Shown here piece by piece: positions 1-7,897 of a stretch of DNA of 14,761 bases; within the stretch, counting starts at the first letter, position 1, and each line of letters starts with the position of its first letter. A program made the position numbers and the translations under genes. The stretch is from Planctomycetota bacterium (GTDB lineage: Bacteria; Planctomycetota; MHYJ01; JACPRB01), in assembly GCA_016200125.1 (NCBI GenBank), contig JACQFK010000604.1:1-14761 (forward strand), written 5' to 3'. Under the pieces are notes generated by a model that saw only the letters and a program-made list of their open reading frames with translations, ran no database searches and was not told where the DNA came from.

Positions 1-1207
<1,207 letters not shown>

Positions 1208-1215
1208 CGGTCGCG

Positions 1216-1221
1216 ATTCTA
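1216..1221 (-). promoter_or_regulatory. Extended -10 promoter element for selB
   Basis: Read on the minus strand the sequence is TGCTAGAAT, an extended -10 motif (TGn plus TAGAAT), ending 8 bases before the selB ATG. No good -35 hexamer is seen 16-18 bases further upstream, which fits an extended -10 promoter. Initiation about 7 bases downstream would put the 5' end within a few bases of the ATG, giving a nearly leaderless mRNA. This is an inference from motif spacing only. Confidence 0.45.
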
Positions 1222-1253
1222 GCACCGTGCATCGCGGGACGCCATGAGTTGTC

Positions 1254-1829
1254 CTAGAGGTATTCGCGAATCAGGCGGGACACGCGTCTGGCAATCCAGG
1301 GAGTCTTGTCTTGCGAGAGCGATCGCAGGGCGTTTTCGAAGTCCGGCGTTCTCAGCCGGGGAATCCACCTCCACAGGCCGCGGACTGACGCCCAGGGCCA
1401 TGTCGCTCGATCAAGGATGATCTTGCGGAGATGATCGAGGTGGGAATCTTCCAAGGGCACGCGCTTCAAAGCGCGCGCGAGAGCCCCCCCTGTGTAGCCG
1501 CTTCGGTGCGGCCGCAGCCGGATGGAAAGATAGGCGAGCGCCCGGTGGATCTTCTCCGGCCTCCCGGCGCTCAGATGATCCAGGGCTGGACGAATTGCCT
1601 CCTCCAGCCGGCCCTGAGCCGAGTGAAATCGGGCCAAGGATTCGAGGTACTCTTCAGTTTCCTTGTACCCCTTTACTCCCAGCCGGTTTTCCCCGCTTGA
1701 CCAGCGCGCCGTGAAGTCGCGATGAGCGTCCTCGGCTTCCTTGAACAGCGGGGTGAGAAACTCCACTTCCTGGCGAAAGGCATCGACGGCCATGAATGCA
1801 TTGTATTCGACCCTCGGCACAATCTGCAT
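1254..1829 (-). CDS. Hypothetical helical protein, orphan
   Basis: I do not recognise this 191-residue protein. It is soluble, without signal peptide or membrane segment, and looks mostly alpha-helical. Charged N-terminal helices (residues 13-70) are followed by a Leu/Arg-rich C-terminal half with short repeating helices around 95-190 that could be HEAT/ARM-like, though no repeat consensus is clear. Trp residues cluster around 140-150. The gene lies 46 bases upstream of selB on the same strand and is divergent from the gene starting at 1907. The start is uncertain. The ATG at 1829 gives the longest reading, but the ATG at 1793 (Met13, 179 residues) has a TACAAT -10-like hexamer 6 bases upstream, the arrangement seen at other genes here, and may be the true start. 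Base composition looks less GC-extreme than its neighbours, so recent acquisition is possible. Confidence 0.7.
   Translation of the reverse strand: MQIVPRVEYNAFMAVDAFRQEVEFLTPLFKEAEDAHRDFTARWSSGENRLGVKGYKETEEYLESLARFHSAQGRLEEAIRPALDHLSAGRPEKIHRALAYLSIRLRPHRSGYTGGALARALKRVPLEDSHLDHLRKIILDRATWPWASVRGLWRWIPRLRTPDFENALRSLSQDKTPWIARRVSRLIREYL
1800..1805 (-). promoter_or_regulatory. Candidate -10 element for the orphan gene (supports start at 1793)
   Basis: The minus-strand reading is TACAAT, five of six matches to TATAAT, with exactly 6 bases between it and the ATG at 1793. No strong -35 is seen. An inverted repeat with arms CTGCA/TGCAG (1824-1835) falls roughly at the -35 position and could be a regulator site. 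If this promoter is real the upstream ATG at 1829 is not used. Confidence 0.3.
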
Positions 1830-1835
1830 GTGCAG
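1824..1835. repeat. Short inverted repeat in the divergent intergenic region
   Basis: Perfect 5-base arms CTGCA and TGCAG are separated by two bases, so the whole 12-base site is a near-palindrome. It overlaps the upstream candidate start codon of the orphan gene and lies about 60 bases from the -10 of the divergent gene at 1907. It could be an operator, but a site this short can arise by chance. Confidence 0.25.
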
Positions 1836-1894
1836 TGCGTCCTGAGGTGCCCACCGCGGAAGCCCGAAATGATAGATCGTCCCTGCAAGCGAGG

Positions 1895-1900
1895 TACACT
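1895..1900 (+). promoter_or_regulatory. Candidate -10 element of the 1907-4885 cluster
   Basis: TACACT lies 6 bases before the ATG at 1907. The -35 region is weak (GATAGA-like at 18 bases). The intervening AGGG is too close to the ATG for an ideal Shine-Dalgarno. A transcript starting 6-7 bases after the hexamer would begin at or near the ATG, so the mRNA could be leaderless. Confidence 0.35.
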
Positions 1901-1906
1901 AGGGCG

Positions 1907-2365
1907 ATGGAGGAGATCACCGTCAAAGGCCATCGCCGCGGCCTCTGGATCCTGGCGATCGTCAACCTCGTCCTGGTGACGTACAACGGCTGGAACTGGT
2001 CGCAGGGACACATTTCCAGCAGCACGAAAACCCTGACCATCGTCCCCGCCGTCTTCCTGGTCCTGAAAGGCTTCATCCTGATCTCCCCCATCTACCTGCG
2101 GCTGAGCGGGGGCCGCTTCCAGCTCCGGCTGGGACACGGTCTGACCCTGTCGACGCCCGTGGAGAATGTCGCCGATCTGCACTACTTCGACGGAAAGATC
2201 TGGGTCCAGTTCCAGGACCTGGGCAAGGTGGAGGCGTCGAAGCACTGGCTGGCGATGATGCAGCAGAGCTTCTCCAACCGGGGGCGCCACTTCGATTTCC
2301 CCCTCGGCCAGGAATCCGAGGGATTCCGGAGCCTCCGGAAAGCGGTCGTCCGCGAGCCCGCCTGA
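1907..2365 (+). CDS. Small two-helix membrane protein with beta-rich cytoplasmic tail
   Basis: The 152-residue protein has two hydrophobic helices (about residues 12-28 and 42-62) joined by a short polar loop, then a soluble tail from about 65. The tail alternates short strands (YLRLSGGRFQLRL, then KIWVQFQDL near 97-105) with a later helix (111-122). This resembles small membrane proteins carrying a bacterial PH-like domain, but no decisive motif is present, so the function is unknown. The frame stays open upstream, but the start at 1907 is preferred because a -10-like hexamer precedes it and the upstream extension is Cys/Pro/Arg-rich and unlike the rest. The stop is 5 bases before the cysteine synthase start, so the two are very likely cotranscribed and translationally coupled. 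Confidence 0.75.
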   Translation: MEEITVKGHRRGLWILAIVNLVLVTYNGWNWSQGHISSSTKTLTIVPAVFLVLKGFILISPIYLRLSGGRFQLRLGHGLTLSTPVENVADLHYFDGKIWVQFQDLGKVEASKHWLAMMQQSFSNRGRHFDFPLGQESEGFRSLRKAVVREPA

Positions 2366-2370
2366 GTCCG

Positions 2371-3291
2371 ATGACCGACATTCGAAATTCCATCCTCGAG
2401 ACCGTGGGCCGGACCCCGCTGGTCCGCCTCAACCGCATCTTCCGGAAGCCCGGCGTGGAGATCCTCGCGAAACTCGAGGGCTTCAACCCCTGCGGCTCGG
2501 TGAAGGAGCGCATCGCCGTCTCGATGCTCGAAGGCGCCGAACGCGACGGCCTGCTCAAGGCGGGCATGACCCTGGTCGAGTCGTCGAGCGGCAACACCGG
2601 GATCGGACTCGCGATGGCCGCCGCCGTGAAGGGCTACAAGTGCCTGATCACCCTGTCCAGGAAGGCCTCCGTGGAGCGCCGGCAGATCATCCGCGCCTTC
2701 GGAGCCGAGCTCTGCCTGGTGGACGGTGGTTCCGACGAGGCCTGGGACAAGGCCGACGAGATCGCGGCGAGCGACCCGGCGAAGTTTTTCCGGATCCACC
2801 AGTACCGGATGAAGTACAACGTCCAGACGCACTACGAAACCACCGGGCCCGAGATCTGGGAGCAGACCGGCGGAAAAGTCGACGTCCTGGTCGCCACGCT
2901 CGGCACGACGGGCACGATCGTGGGATGCTCGCGATTCCTGCGCGGGAAGAATCCGAAGGTGCGAATTGTCTCCGTCGAGCCCACGCCGGAGAACGTGCAG
3001 GAGGGCATCCGCAACCTCGCGTCGCAGAGGACGCCCGAGATCTGGGATCCGAACGCGGTGGACGAGGGGATGATCTGCAAGGACGAGCCGGCGTTCCGCC
3101 TGGCGCGCGAGCTGGCGGCGAAGGAGGGGATCTTCGCCGGCATCAGCTCGGGGAGCGCGCTCTGGGGGGCGATCGAGCAGGCGAAGCGGCTCGACCGGGG
3201 GACCGTCGTCGCGATCTTCCCCGACAACGGGGCGAAGTACCTCTCCACCAAGCTCTTCGAGTTCGCCGATGATCCGCAAGTCGGCGCCTAG
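2371..3291 (+). CDS. cysM: Cysteine synthase, CysM-like (PLP-dependent beta-replacement enzyme)
   Basis: This fold-type II PLP enzyme is predicted to make cysteine from an activated serine (O-acetylserine, or O-phosphoserine in some CysM relatives) and a sulfur donor. Lys45 in NPCGSVKERIA is the Schiff-base lysine. SSSGNTG (71-77) is the substrate-carboxylate loop, GTTGTIVG (178-185) the PLP phosphate cup, and Ser259 in GISSG contacts the pyridine nitrogen. The near-C-terminal YLSTKLF is a family hallmark. At 306 residues, with GTTGTI rather than GTGGT and STGPEIW-like ETTGPEIW, it looks closer to CysM than CysK. Arg214 in GIRN aligns by eye with the region of the phosphate-binding Arg in mycobacterial O-phosphoserine-using CysM, so the donor substrate is open. 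It overlaps the next gene by 23 bases. Confidence 0.9.
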   Translation: MTDIRNSILETVGRTPLVRLNRIFRKPGVEILAKLEGFNPCGSVKERIAVSMLEGAERDGLLKAGMTLVESSSGNTGIGLAMAAAVKGYKCLITLSRKASVERRQIIRAFGAELCLVDGGSDEAWDKADEIAASDPAKFFRIHQYRMKYNVQTHYETTGPEIWEQTGGKVDVLVATLGTTGTIVGCSRFLRGKNPKVRIVSVEPTPENVQEGIRNLASQRTPEIWDPNAVDEGMICKDEPAFRLARELAAKEGIFAGISSGSALWGAIEQAKRLDRGTVVAIFPDNGAKYLSTKLFEFADDPQVGA

Positions 3292-4885
3292 CCTCATCCT
3301 GGGCGCGTTGACGCTCCTCCTCTTCGCGGGCGTCGTTTCCGGGCGACAGACCCTCATTGCCACGGACTTTCTCCAATCGTCGCCCGTTTGGCGGGCCGGG
3401 CCTTATCCGGTCGCCAACCCCTGGCTCTCCGACACGGTGGAGTACTACTACCCCAGCGAGAAAATCTACTCGGAGCAGGTCCGCCGCGGGCGGCTCCCGC
3501 TGGTGAATCCGTACGTCTTCAACGGAGCGCCGGTTCCCCACGGCGTCCACATCTGGAACTCCATCTGGCCGGTGAAGCTGGTCTTCCTGCTGCTCTTCGA
3601 CCCCATCCGCTCCTACGATCTTTTCGCGGTCTTCCACTGGTGGCTCGCCGGCATTGCGATGTACTACCTGCTCGGCGCGCTCGGCCGGGGGCACAACGCG
3701 GCGTTCATGGCCGCCTTCGTCTACATTCTCTCGGGCAGGGCGATGCTGTGGCTTCATGGCCATTATCTGATGGCCACGATGGCCTACGTCCCGCTGGTCT
3801 TCCTCGCGGCGAAGCGGGGCTCGCTTCTGGGGGTGATCCCGGTGGCGGGCCTGTTCTTCACCAATCCCCAGATCGGGGCGGCGGCCTGCGCTGCCGTGAT
3901 CCTCTGGGAACGGCCGAGCTGGAAGTTCGTCGTTCCGGGTTTCCTCATGGCGGCGGTCGCGCTCGTTCCGCTCGCGGCGGCCGTGAGCGGCGGCCTGCGC
4001 GATCCCCGGGGAGAAGCCGGATGGTTCTACCGGGACGGTTTTCGATCCTGGTTATGGCTGGCGGGACTCGTCGCGCCGGGCTGGGTGAAAGGTTCCATGC
4101 CGCCCAACGAATACAACGTCTACATCGGTCTCGGTCCGCTGGCCGGCGCCCTCCTCGCCGCGCGCCGGGAGAGGTTCTTCGCCGGGATGGCAATCGTGGC
4201 GCTGGCGGTCGCGACCCTCTACCCGCTGCCGGTGTGGATCTCGTCCGTCTCGTTCAGCCTGCCGACGCGGTATCTCTTCTTCTTCACGTTCGGGGCCTGC
4301 ATCTGCTTCGCCCGGGCCCTGGAGCTCCGCCCGATGAAGGAATGGATGCTGCTCGCAGTGATCGTCCTGGTCATCGTGGACCTGGCCCCCCGCTTCCAGG
4401 CCTGGAACCCGAGGTTCGAACCGGACATCCTGCGCGAGCATCCCCCCGCGGTCGCCGCGATGAAGGGGCGCGTCGGGGTCTATCTGCCGGAGACCGGCCG
4501 GCCCTTCTTCCCCCCGCTGTCGATCTTCGGCGTCGAATCGGTGCAGGGATACGACGTGATGGTGCCCAAGGCCCAGGCGGAGGCGATCCGAGGCGCGGGC
4601 GAGGTGGCCGGCCAGCGGCTGATTCGCCTCACGAATCCCGAGAGCCCCGTGCTGGACGAATTGGGCATGCGGTTTCTCGTCGCCGATCGGACGTATGAGT
4701 CGAAGCGCTTCCGTCTGGTTTATGAGGGCACGGTGCGGGTGTTCGAGAATCCCTACGCCCGGGAGCTTCCGCCGAGGCCGCTGTCGAAAACCCCGCTCTG
4801 GATCGGCTTGGCGGCCACCCTGGTCGGCTGCGGATGGACGGTGGCCGCGGCCCTCCTTGACCGGCGTCTGGGGGCAACGCTATAG
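3269..4885 (+). CDS. Polytopic membrane protein, YfhO-like (putative GT-C-type glycosyltransferase)
   Basis: The 538-residue protein has a signal-anchor helix (8-25), then a large first extracytoplasmic loop with an acidic residue followed by a Tyr run and Pro (SDTVEYYYP, 54-62) and GRLPLVNPYVFNGAP (74-88). This loop signature is typical of YfhO-like proteins and related GT-C enzymes, where an Asp in the first loop is catalytic and the sugar donor is lipid-linked. About nine more hydrophobic segments follow (for example 102-110, 119-136, 143-160, 168-181, 187-212, 220-240, 259-270, 303-325, 334-349, 358-372), then an extracytoplasmic domain (about 385-505) and a last helix (511-530). The role is probably transfer of a sugar to lipid, polymer or protein, with the substrate unknown. 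The start overlaps the 3' end of the cysteine synthase gene. The stop codon lies inside the next promoter's -10 hexamer. Confidence 0.75.
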   Translation: MIRKSAPSLILGALTLLLFAGVVSGRQTLIATDFLQSSPVWRAGPYPVANPWLSDTVEYYYPSEKIYSEQVRRGRLPLVNPYVFNGAPVPHGVHIWNSIWPVKLVFLLLFDPIRSYDLFAVFHWWLAGIAMYYLLGALGRGHNAAFMAAFVYILSGRAMLWLHGHYLMATMAYVPLVFLAAKRGSLLGVIPVAGLFFTNPQIGAAACAAVILWERPSWKFVVPGFLMAAVALVPLAAAVSGGLRDPRGEAGWFYRDGFRSWLWLAGLVAPGWVKGSMPPNEYNVYIGLGPLAGALLAARRERFFAGMAIVALAVATLYPLPVWISSVSFSLPTRYLFFFTFGACICFARALELRPMKEWMLLAVIVLVIVDLAPRFQAWNPRFEPDILREHPPAVAAMKGRVGVYLPETGRPFFPPLSIFGVESVQGYDVMVPKAQAEAIRGAGEVAGQRLIRLTNPESPVLDELGMRFLVADRTYESKRFRLVYEGTVRVFENPYARELPPRPLSKTPLWIGLAATLVGCGWTVAAALLDRRLGATL

Positions 4886-4886
4886 T
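4857..4886 (+). promoter_or_regulatory. Sigma70-like promoter upstream of the NTF2-like lipoprotein gene
   Basis: TTGACC (4857-4862), an 18-base spacer and TATAGT (4881-4886) give five of six matches at each hexamer. The -10 ends 9 bases before the ATG at 4896, so the predicted 5' end is within a few bases of the start codon. The -10 contains the TAG stop of the upstream gene. The element shares the flanking pattern CCTTGACCG and TATAGTTGA with the promoter at 7457-7486. Confidence 0.7.
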
Positions 4887-4895
4887 TGAAGAACG

Positions 4896-5348
4896 ATGAG
4901 AGTGATCGCCGCAAGCCTCCTCCTGCTGCTGGGCGCCTGCTCCAAGGAAGGGCCGATGCCCCTCGACATCGCCCAGAACAAGCAGATGATCTGGGAGGTC
5001 ATCAAGGCCTACCACGATGCCTCCGACAAGGGGGACCTCGACGTCATCCAGACGCTCCTGTCGCCCGACGTGTCGATGATCATGGGCGCCGACGACGTGG
5101 TGCGGGGGAAGGACGCCGTGCTCCGGGCGCTCCGGGACAAGCTGAAGGCCTACGACGGCCAGTCCCGCAGCACGATCACGGGCAAGGAAGTGATCAAGCC
5201 CGACGGCAACATCGCGCTGGTCACCTACGTCGCGAGCGTCGGGACCCAGCGGGGGATCATCACCGCCATCTGCAGCCGCAACAAGGACAACAAGTGGCTG
5301 ATCGCCCACATCCACGACACGTGGTCGATGCCCTCGCAGAAGAAGTAA
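4896..5348 (+). CDS. Lipoprotein with NTF2-like (SnoaL/DUF4440-type) domain
   Basis: The 150-residue protein starts with a type II signal peptide: a short basic N-terminus, a Leu run, and lipobox LGAC with Cys15 as the lipidated residue. Ser at +2 suggests outer-membrane sorting. The mature part (about residues 27-145) has the NTF2-like cone-fold pattern: a first long helix ending in YHDASDKGDLDVI, then LLSPDVSMIMG, a GKDAVLRAL helix, and three long strands ending in KWLIAHIHDTWS. Such domains serve as ligand-binding or enzyme folds and no catalytic set is obvious, so no specific activity is claimed. It has its own strong promoter 10 bases upstream and lies 28 bases before the phosphatase/sulfatase-like gene, with which it is probably cotranscribed. 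Confidence 0.85.
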   Translation: MRVIAASLLLLLGACSKEGPMPLDIAQNKQMIWEVIKAYHDASDKGDLDVIQTLLSPDVSMIMGADDVVRGKDAVLRALRDKLKAYDGQSRSTITGKEVIKPDGNIALVTYVASVGTQRGIITAICSRNKDNKWLIAHIHDTWSMPSQKK

Positions 5349-5376
5349 GCGGGCTCTCTCCGGAGTCCGGGAATAG

Positions 5377-7446
5377 ATGACCGAAGTCTCGAATCGTCTC
5401 ACCCTTCCGCCTCTGGGCGCCGCGTGGCTGTCGCTCGCGGCGATTCACGGGGCGCTCCAGCTGGTGGCGCCGCGAAGCGTCCTCGGCGACCCTCTCCTTC
5501 CCGGGTGGGCCCGCTTGACCTTGCTGGCCACCGAGGCGTCCGCCCTCTCCGTGTTGGTGATCCTGATGGCCCTTTCCTTTCGGATCCTGCTGTTCGCCGG
5601 CGATCGGGTTCCCTCGAGGCTCCGACCGGTGGTGGCCGGTCTCCGGTCGGTCGTGGTGACCGCCGTCCTGATCGGGCTCGCAGGCAGCTGGGTCACGTTC
5701 TGGCTGAGCGGGCAGTTCTTGGATCGGCAGGGGATCCTCTTCGCCTCGTCGAATTTCAGCTCCGTTTTCGGCTATGCCGCTCGGATCCATCCATTCCTGG
5801 TCTACGGGTTGCCCTGCGTGCTGCTTGCCGTCTCGATCGTGGCATGCGAAGTCCTGCCGCGCTGGGTCCGCTCGCTTCCCCCCGCCGTCGAGCGGATCGC
5901 CCCCCGGGCGACGATCGCGGGGGTCGGGATCGTCTTCGCGGCCGCCGCCGCGGGCGAGATCGGCCACCGCTTCGCGACGCAGAAGATCACGGATCCGTCG
6001 ACGGGCGCGGTCTATTCGCGGGATGACCTGTACCGCCTCCGGCGCGAGAGGAACGCCGGACCCTTGACGCATCTCCTGTCGAGCACCCTGGGCTCGAAGA
6101 ACGCCCTTGACGACGATCCCTCCGCCGCGCCGCCCAAGGTCCTGCGGCGCCCGATCGTCTCGATGGAGGAGTACGTTTCCGGGATCGACCGCGCCCGCCT
6201 GAACCGCTGGAACGTCGTCGTGATCCTGATCGATTCGCTGCGCGCCGACCAGCTGCGGGCTACGGGCGGCGGCCGCGACGTGATGCCCGCGCTCGAGGCG
6301 CTCGCGGAAGAGGGGCGCGCGTTCACCGACTGCGTGACGCCCGCGAGCCACACCGATTACGCCTGCCCCGCGGTATTCTCGTCGCAGCACCCGCTCCGGG
6401 CCCGCGACGTCTATCGCTACCCGAAGGATCCGCCCTACCCGCGCCTGATGATGTACGACGTGCTGAAGGCGCTCGGATGGCGGACGGCGCTCTTCTCCTC
6501 GCAGAACGAGGAGTGGGGCCAGATGATGAACTACATGCAGACCGGGGGCCTGGAGGTCGTCTTCCATTCGAAGACGGCGGGCGTCTCCGAGGACGCGACC
6601 CGGGACCGGCCGGCTTTTTCGGGAGCGCTCGACGATTCCGTCACGATCGGTGAATCGATGAAGTGGATCGACTCCGCGGCCGGCGCGCCCTTCTTTCTCT
6701 ATCTCAATCTCCAGAATTCCCACCTGCCCTACGACGTGCCGGCCGATTTCCCCCGCCGTTTTTCCCCGCGCGAGCTCGATTTCAAGATCTCGGTGGGCTG
6801 GTTCCCGCAGGAGAAGGCGGAGATCGTGAAGAACGTCTACGCCGACAGCCTGGCCTACGTGGATTCGCAGCTGGAGCGGCTCTTCCGGCGGCTGAAGGAG
6901 CGGGGCCTCTGGGACCGCACGCTCCTGGTCGTCTCCGGGGATCACGGGGAGGCCTTCTACGAGCACGGCTCCGCGGCGCACGCCAACGGCGTCCATGAGG
7001 AGGTGATCCGCGTGCCGCTCGTCATCCGCGCGCCGGGGCTCGAACGGAGCCGGGACGGCCGGCCGGCCCACCTGCTCGACGTGACCCCCGGCGTCTTCCA
7101 TCTGCTCGGGCTCCCGGCCCATCCCGCCTTCCAGGGCGAGGATCTCTTCGCGCTGGAGCCGCGGGCGGACCGCGTCCGCTTCGTCATGTCCGACACGCCC
7201 TGGAAGACCCAGCTCGGGGTGATCCAGTCCGGCTTCAAGCTGATCCGGGACGGCGATACGGGGGGCTCGGTCCTCTACGATCTCGCGCGGGATCCGGGCG
7301 AGAAGACCGACGCGACGGAAGCCCGTCCGGAGATCGCGCGGCGCCTGAGGGAACGGCTCGGCGCGTGGCGCCGCTCCCAGCTGGAGTACTACGCGAACTC
7401 CCTCCGGCAGGCCTGCGAGTATCCGCCCTTCCTTCAGGATCCTTGA
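5377..7446 (+). CDS. Membrane-anchored alkaline-phosphatase-superfamily hydrolase/transferase (sulfatase-like)
   Basis: The 689-residue protein has about five N-terminal membrane helices (14-32, 47-74, 88-110, 139-160, 176-193), a linker, and a C-terminal sulfatase-type domain (about 278-640) expected outside the cytoplasm. Metal-ligand motifs are visible: DSLRAD (286-291), SGDHGEAFYEHG (520-531) and His540 in HEEVIRVPLVI. Around the nucleophile the sequence is SHTDYACPAVFSS (324-336). Cys330 is followed by Pro but no CxPxR formylglycine motif exists, so Thr326 may be the nucleophile, as in lipoteichoic acid synthase and phosphoethanolamine-transferase-like enzymes. The architecture (helices plus sulfatase domain) also resembles those transferases. 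A phosphoglycerol or phosphoethanolamine transferase, a phosphatase or a true sulfatase are all possible, and transfer to envelope glycans or lipids is my inference. The ATG is preceded by a GGAG 11 bases upstream, a weak ribosome site. Confidence 0.85.
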   Translation: MTEVSNRLTLPPLGAAWLSLAAIHGALQLVAPRSVLGDPLLPGWARLTLLATEASALSVLVILMALSFRILLFAGDRVPSRLRPVVAGLRSVVVTAVLIGLAGSWVTFWLSGQFLDRQGILFASSNFSSVFGYAARIHPFLVYGLPCVLLAVSIVACEVLPRWVRSLPPAVERIAPRATIAGVGIVFAAAAAGEIGHRFATQKITDPSTGAVYSRDDLYRLRRERNAGPLTHLLSSTLGSKNALDDDPSAAPPKVLRRPIVSMEEYVSGIDRARLNRWNVVVILIDSLRADQLRATGGGRDVMPALEALAEEGRAFTDCVTPASHTDYACPAVFSSQHPLRARDVYRYPKDPPYPRLMMYDVLKALGWRTALFSSQNEEWGQMMNYMQTGGLEVVFHSKTAGVSEDATRDRPAFSGALDDSVTIGESMKWIDSAAGAPFFLYLNLQNSHLPYDVPADFPRRFSPRELDFKISVGWFPQEKAEIVKNVYADSLAYVDSQLERLFRRLKERGLWDRTLLVVSGDHGEAFYEHGSAAHANGVHEEVIRVPLVIRAPGLERSRDGRPAHLLDVTPGVFHLLGLPAHPAFQGEDLFALEPRADRVRFVMSDTPWKTQLGVIQSGFKLIRDGDTGGSVLYDLARDPGEKTDATEARPEIARRLRERLGAWRRSQLEYYANSLRQACEYPPFLQDP

Positions 7447-7456
7447 ACCCGCTTCC

Positions 7457-7486
7457 TTGACCGCTCCGGGGGCGCCCGGATATAGT
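7457..7486 (+). promoter_or_regulatory. Sigma70-like promoter upstream of the 7532 gene
   Basis: TTGACC (7457-7462), an 18-base spacer and TATAGT (7481-7486) repeat the hexamers, spacing and flanking bases (CCTTGACCG before, TTGA after) of the promoter at 4857-4886, and both spacers contain GGGGGC. Unlike that promoter it is followed by a leader of about 40 bases with a strong Shine-Dalgarno. Confidence 0.7.
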
Positions 7487-7516
7487 TGATCGGGAACGGC
7501 CCGCTGCGGCCCGGCT

Positions 7517-7526
7517 GAGGAGGAGG
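7517..7526 (+). promoter_or_regulatory. Strong ribosome binding site that fixes a GTG start
   Basis: GAGGAGGAGG ends 5 bases before the GTG at 7532. It is the best Shine-Dalgarno in the window and justifies choosing GTG as start. Confidence 0.75.
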
Positions 7527-7531
7527 TTCCC

Positions 7532-7879
7532 GTGACAGCGCCTGCGTCGAGCGTCTCCGGCGAACTTCCCACCAAGGCGGGCATCGTCCGCGCGACGATC
7601 GTCCCGGGCGCCGGCCGCAACCAGATCCAGTCCGTCAGCTTCAGCGGCACCTTCAAGTCGGAGCCGGCCGGCATCCTGGCGAAGCTCGAACAGGCCCTGG
7701 GGGGCGCCACGATCGACGAGGCCCCGGGCAAGATCGAGGATTTCTTCGCGCAGAATCCGAAGGCGCTCCCGGGCGTCGAGCCCGAGGAGTTCCTCACCGT
7801 CCTCACCCTCGCCTTCATGAAGGTCCGCCGGACCACCTCCACGGCGCCGGATCCTTCCGCCTGGAAAAAGGGATCCTGA
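7532..7879 (+). CDS. Stand-alone domain resembling the C-terminal accessory domain of lipoate-protein ligase (LplB-like)
   Basis: The 115-residue protein reads like the small domain found at the C-terminus of bacterial LplA (Lip_prot_lig_C type) or as separate LplB in some archaea. KAGIVRATI (15-23) matches the strand that in the family begins with K-x-G-x-I/L-I-R. QIQSVSFSGTF (31-41) matches the strand ending in the family's GDF, here GTF. KLEQALGGAT (51-60) fits the helix after it, and a second helix with Glu/Phe (84-96) follows. No catalytic biotin/lipoate-ligase domain is encoded next to it. In archaea the accessory domain helps the catalytic subunit to adenylate lipoate, so a separate partner would be needed here. 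The assignment is from memory of the family pattern and remains tentative. The start codon is GTG. A GNAT gene follows after 18 bases. Confidence 0.6.
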   Translation: MTAPASSVSGELPTKAGIVRATIVPGAGRNQIQSVSFSGTFKSEPAGILAKLEQALGGATIDEAPGKIEDFFAQNPKALPGVEPEEFLTVLTLAFMKVRRTTSTAPDPSAWKKGS

Positions 7880-7897
7880 GCGGCGCTTCGCGCTCCC

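Noticed and set aside
5340..5376. Possible separate promoter for the phosphatase/sulfatase-like gene
   Set aside because: No -10/-35 pair with acceptable spacing is seen in the short gap. Readthrough from 4857-4886 is simpler.
7490..7516. Possible hairpin in the leader of the 7532 gene (GGCC-rich)
   Set aside because: Only four consecutive pairs form, with mismatches beyond them, so there is no support for a riboswitch or attenuator.
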